Shown here piece by piece: positions 7,056 through 8,029 of a DNA stretch of 8,029 nt. A program made the translations under genes and the position numbers. The stretch is from Syntrophobacterales bacterium (lineage in GTDB: Bacteria; Desulfobacterota; Syntrophobacteria; BM002). The notes beneath the pieces are model-generated. The model was not told the DNA's origin and did no database searches. It was given only the letters and a program-made list of their open reading frames with translations. The stretch lies in the NCBI GenBank assembly GCA_030601545.1, contig JAUVTM010000085.1, positions 1 to 8,029 on the forward strand, read 5' to 3'. Each line of letters opens with the position of its first letter. Position 1 is the first letter of the stretch.

Positions 7056-7062
7056 CCCCTCC
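7056..7062 (-). promoter_or_regulatory. Shine-Dalgarno that fixes a TTG start
   Basis: GGAGGGG on the minus strand, with the GGAGG core at 7062-7058 and 6 nt between it and the TTG at 7051-7049. Its strength and spacing support initiation at TTG rather than at the Met codons 14-16 codons further in. Confidence 0.75.
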
Positions 7063-7106
7063 AAAACAGCAGAAGTTCACTGTCGAATTTTCAGCCAGAT
7101 TTCACT

Positions 7107-7298
7107 AGCCCGGATATTTCATGAATTGCTGTCGCGAGACCACGAAGATGGGTGTGCCACCGGGCAACCGTCCCGCGGTACCGCGGGATTGGTCCGAGGC
7201 GTACCTGAACGGTACGTCGCAGGGGCCGACACCTGAGGACGCCCGGAAGGACGGCCATATCCGTGGTCGCAGCAAGTGATTCATGAAATATCCGGGCT
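7107..7298. mobile_element. Complete 192-bp inverted-repeat (MITE-like) element, copy B
   Basis: The ends are a perfect 20-bp terminal inverted repeat, AGCCCGGATATTTCATGAAT, at 7107-7126 and its complement at 7279-7298. Weaker symmetry continues inward (GCGAGACCACG against GCGACCACGG). The interior holds an 18-bp perfect palindrome TCCCGCGGTACCGCGGGA (7171-7188) and a hairpin GTACC/GGTAC (7201-7205 with 7211-7215) that extends to 8 bp with one G-T pair. It contains no convincing gene. TA dinucleotides lie at 7106-7107 and 7299-7300, but no clear longer target duplication is visible. A second, diverged copy sits at 1-93 in opposite orientation. It lies 55 bp upstream of the radical SAM start codon, so it could affect expression of that operon or separate it from the upstream gene. 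The transposon family is not identified. Confidence 0.8.
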
Positions 7299-7466
7299 TA
7301 TGTTGAGGGCAACGAGAGTTTAGCACTGAAATTCGCTCTTGCCAAGCAGAGCCAGCCTACCATGTATTAATGTATTCCACGGCCCCAGGACTGCCGGAAA
7401 TCCCGGCGACAACCATCAAGAACCCACCCGGTATATATGCCTCAAGCCTAATACGTCCTTTTCAGC
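7299..7466. other. Non-coding part of the 415-bp intergenic gap between the membrane-protein gene and the repeat element
   Basis: No convincing gene here. Two weak stems are visible: GCCGG-AAATC-CCGGC near 7393-7407, and GCTCT/AGAGC around 7335-7352. Neither is followed by a T-run on the minus strand, so neither is a clear terminator for the gene ending at 7467. The rest of the gap is the repeat element (7107-7298) and 55 bp of leader before the radical SAM gene, where I saw no convincing promoter. Confidence 0.5.
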
Positions 7467-7964
7467 TCAGGCGATCAGGTGCCAGAACCGCAGGAGGCCA
7501 TCACCCACACCCACAAACATGAGACTGCCCAATATACTTCCGCTCATCAACAGGGTGTAGCTCTTTTTCTTTGGCACGCCAATGATGTGGGCCAGAAACA
7601 CTCCGCTCCACATGCCGCCTCCCTTCATCGGTAGCATGGTAAGCATTAGTACTCCCACATCACCAAAAGCTTGCAGCCTCTGGAAAAAGCGTCGCTTTTT
7701 TGCCACCTTCCCTTTGCGCTGAAAATATCCACTAAGCCGTTGCAGCCGTTCACTGGTAAATGTGTGTTGGTACAGGTAATAAAAGCAAGGAATCTGCAAG
7801 GTGTCCATAAAAATAACAAGGGGGAAGAAGAACAGAAGATTGAGTCTGAACAAGCTAGCGGTTAGAATCGCTACGGGCCTTCCCCCTACAGTGTAGAGAG
7901 CTATGAAGTAAAGGAGGCTGTGCTCGTGAATATGCTGCTGCAGCCATACAACCGAATCTCCCAT
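7467..7964 (-). CDS. Small multi-pass membrane protein, PF06695/COG2426 (small multidrug export)-like
   Basis: A 165-residue inner-membrane protein with about four hydrophobic segments (roughly 15-37, 40-66, 101-129, 136-155) and a basic cytosolic stretch between them (70-97, rich in Lys and Arg). Two places recall the putative small multidrug export family: GGRPVAILTA (27-36), where the family has its ExRGAIP-type motif, and LPMKGGGMWSGVFLAHIIG (111-129), matching the family's PLPGTGxWTGxLxAxxLG pattern. The family name rests on weak experimental grounds, so transport of drugs should not be assumed. The ATG at 7964 is the only start in this open frame: the frame is open back to a TAG near 8010 with no other start codon. 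Only a weak GGTG lies upstream. The 65 bp to the window edge hold nothing I can name. It is 415 bp from the next gene and probably a separate transcription unit. Confidence 0.65.
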   Translation of the reverse strand: MGDSVVWLQQHIHEHSLLYFIALYTVGGRPVAILTASLFRLNLLFFFPLVIFMDTLQIPCFYYLYQHTFTSERLQRLSGYFQRKGKVAKKRRFFQRLQAFGDVGVLMLTMLPMKGGGMWSGVFLAHIIGVPKKKSYTLLMSGSILGSLMFVGVGDGLLRFWHLIA

Positions 7965-8029
7965 TAATTCAACACCAAGTGTCGAGCCTCCAGTGAAGGT
8001 CGGAAGTCTTAACTATTTAGCTTAACTGC

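Noticed and set aside
7105..7326. A 73-codon minus-strand frame across the inverted-repeat element
   Set aside because: It is made almost wholly of repeat sequence and palindromes, and copy A does not keep the same interior sequence, so coding is unlikely.
7357..7416. A 19-codon minus-strand ORF (MVVAGISGSP...) in the gap after the membrane-protein gene, considered as a radical SAM precursor peptide
   Set aside because: It is too short, has no clear Shine-Dalgarno and has no core motif, and the repeat element separates it from the radical SAM gene.

Overview
The window carries five intact protein-coding genes, all transcribed leftward (minus strand), plus two copies of an interspersed inverted-repeat element and two kinds of low-complexity repeat. 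An HgdC-type acyl-CoA dehydratase activase, a two-half MMPL/RND exporter, a CsgG-type envelope protein with an NHL propeller, and repeat-filled intergenic gaps at moderate GC suggest an anaerobic Gram-negative bacterium. Desulfobacterota (former Deltaproteobacteria) is my best guess. This is inference from gene content; there is no rRNA or taxonomic marker here.

Layout in transcription order, right to left. (1) 7964-7467: a 165-residue membrane protein resembling the small multidrug export family (PF06695/COG2426). (2) 7466-7052: a 415-bp gap containing one complete 192-bp inverted-repeat element (7107-7298). (3) 7051-5675: a radical SAM enzyme with a TTG start and strong Shine-Dalgarno, followed after only 2 nt by (4) 5672-4005: a secreted CsgG-domain/six-bladed NHL-propeller protein. 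These two are almost certainly one operon. (5) A 111-bp gap with a strong hairpin and an AT-rich repeat leads to 3893-1302, an 863-residue MMPL/RND exporter whose start codon lies in the repeat and has no Shine-Dalgarno. (6) A 235-bp gap with AT-rich and GC-rich repeats and a candidate promoter leads to 1066-92, an acyl-CoA dehydratase activase. Its stop codon overlaps the outer end of a second copy of the inverted-repeat element, which runs off the left edge.

How the genes may work together: the radical SAM enzyme is cytosolic, the CsgG/NHL protein is predicted to be exported, and the RND protein is an inner-membrane exporter of probable lipid or hydrophobic cargo. An envelope-biogenesis module is plausible but only inferred from order and strand. 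The activase belongs functionally with 2-hydroxyacyl-CoA or aryl-CoA dehydratase/reductase subunits, none of which is in the window.

The most noteworthy signals are the inverted-repeat element, whose two copies keep a hairpin at the same internal place with different sequence, the CsgG-NHL fusion tightly coupled to a radical SAM gene, and the repeats that reach into the ends of the exporter and activase genes.
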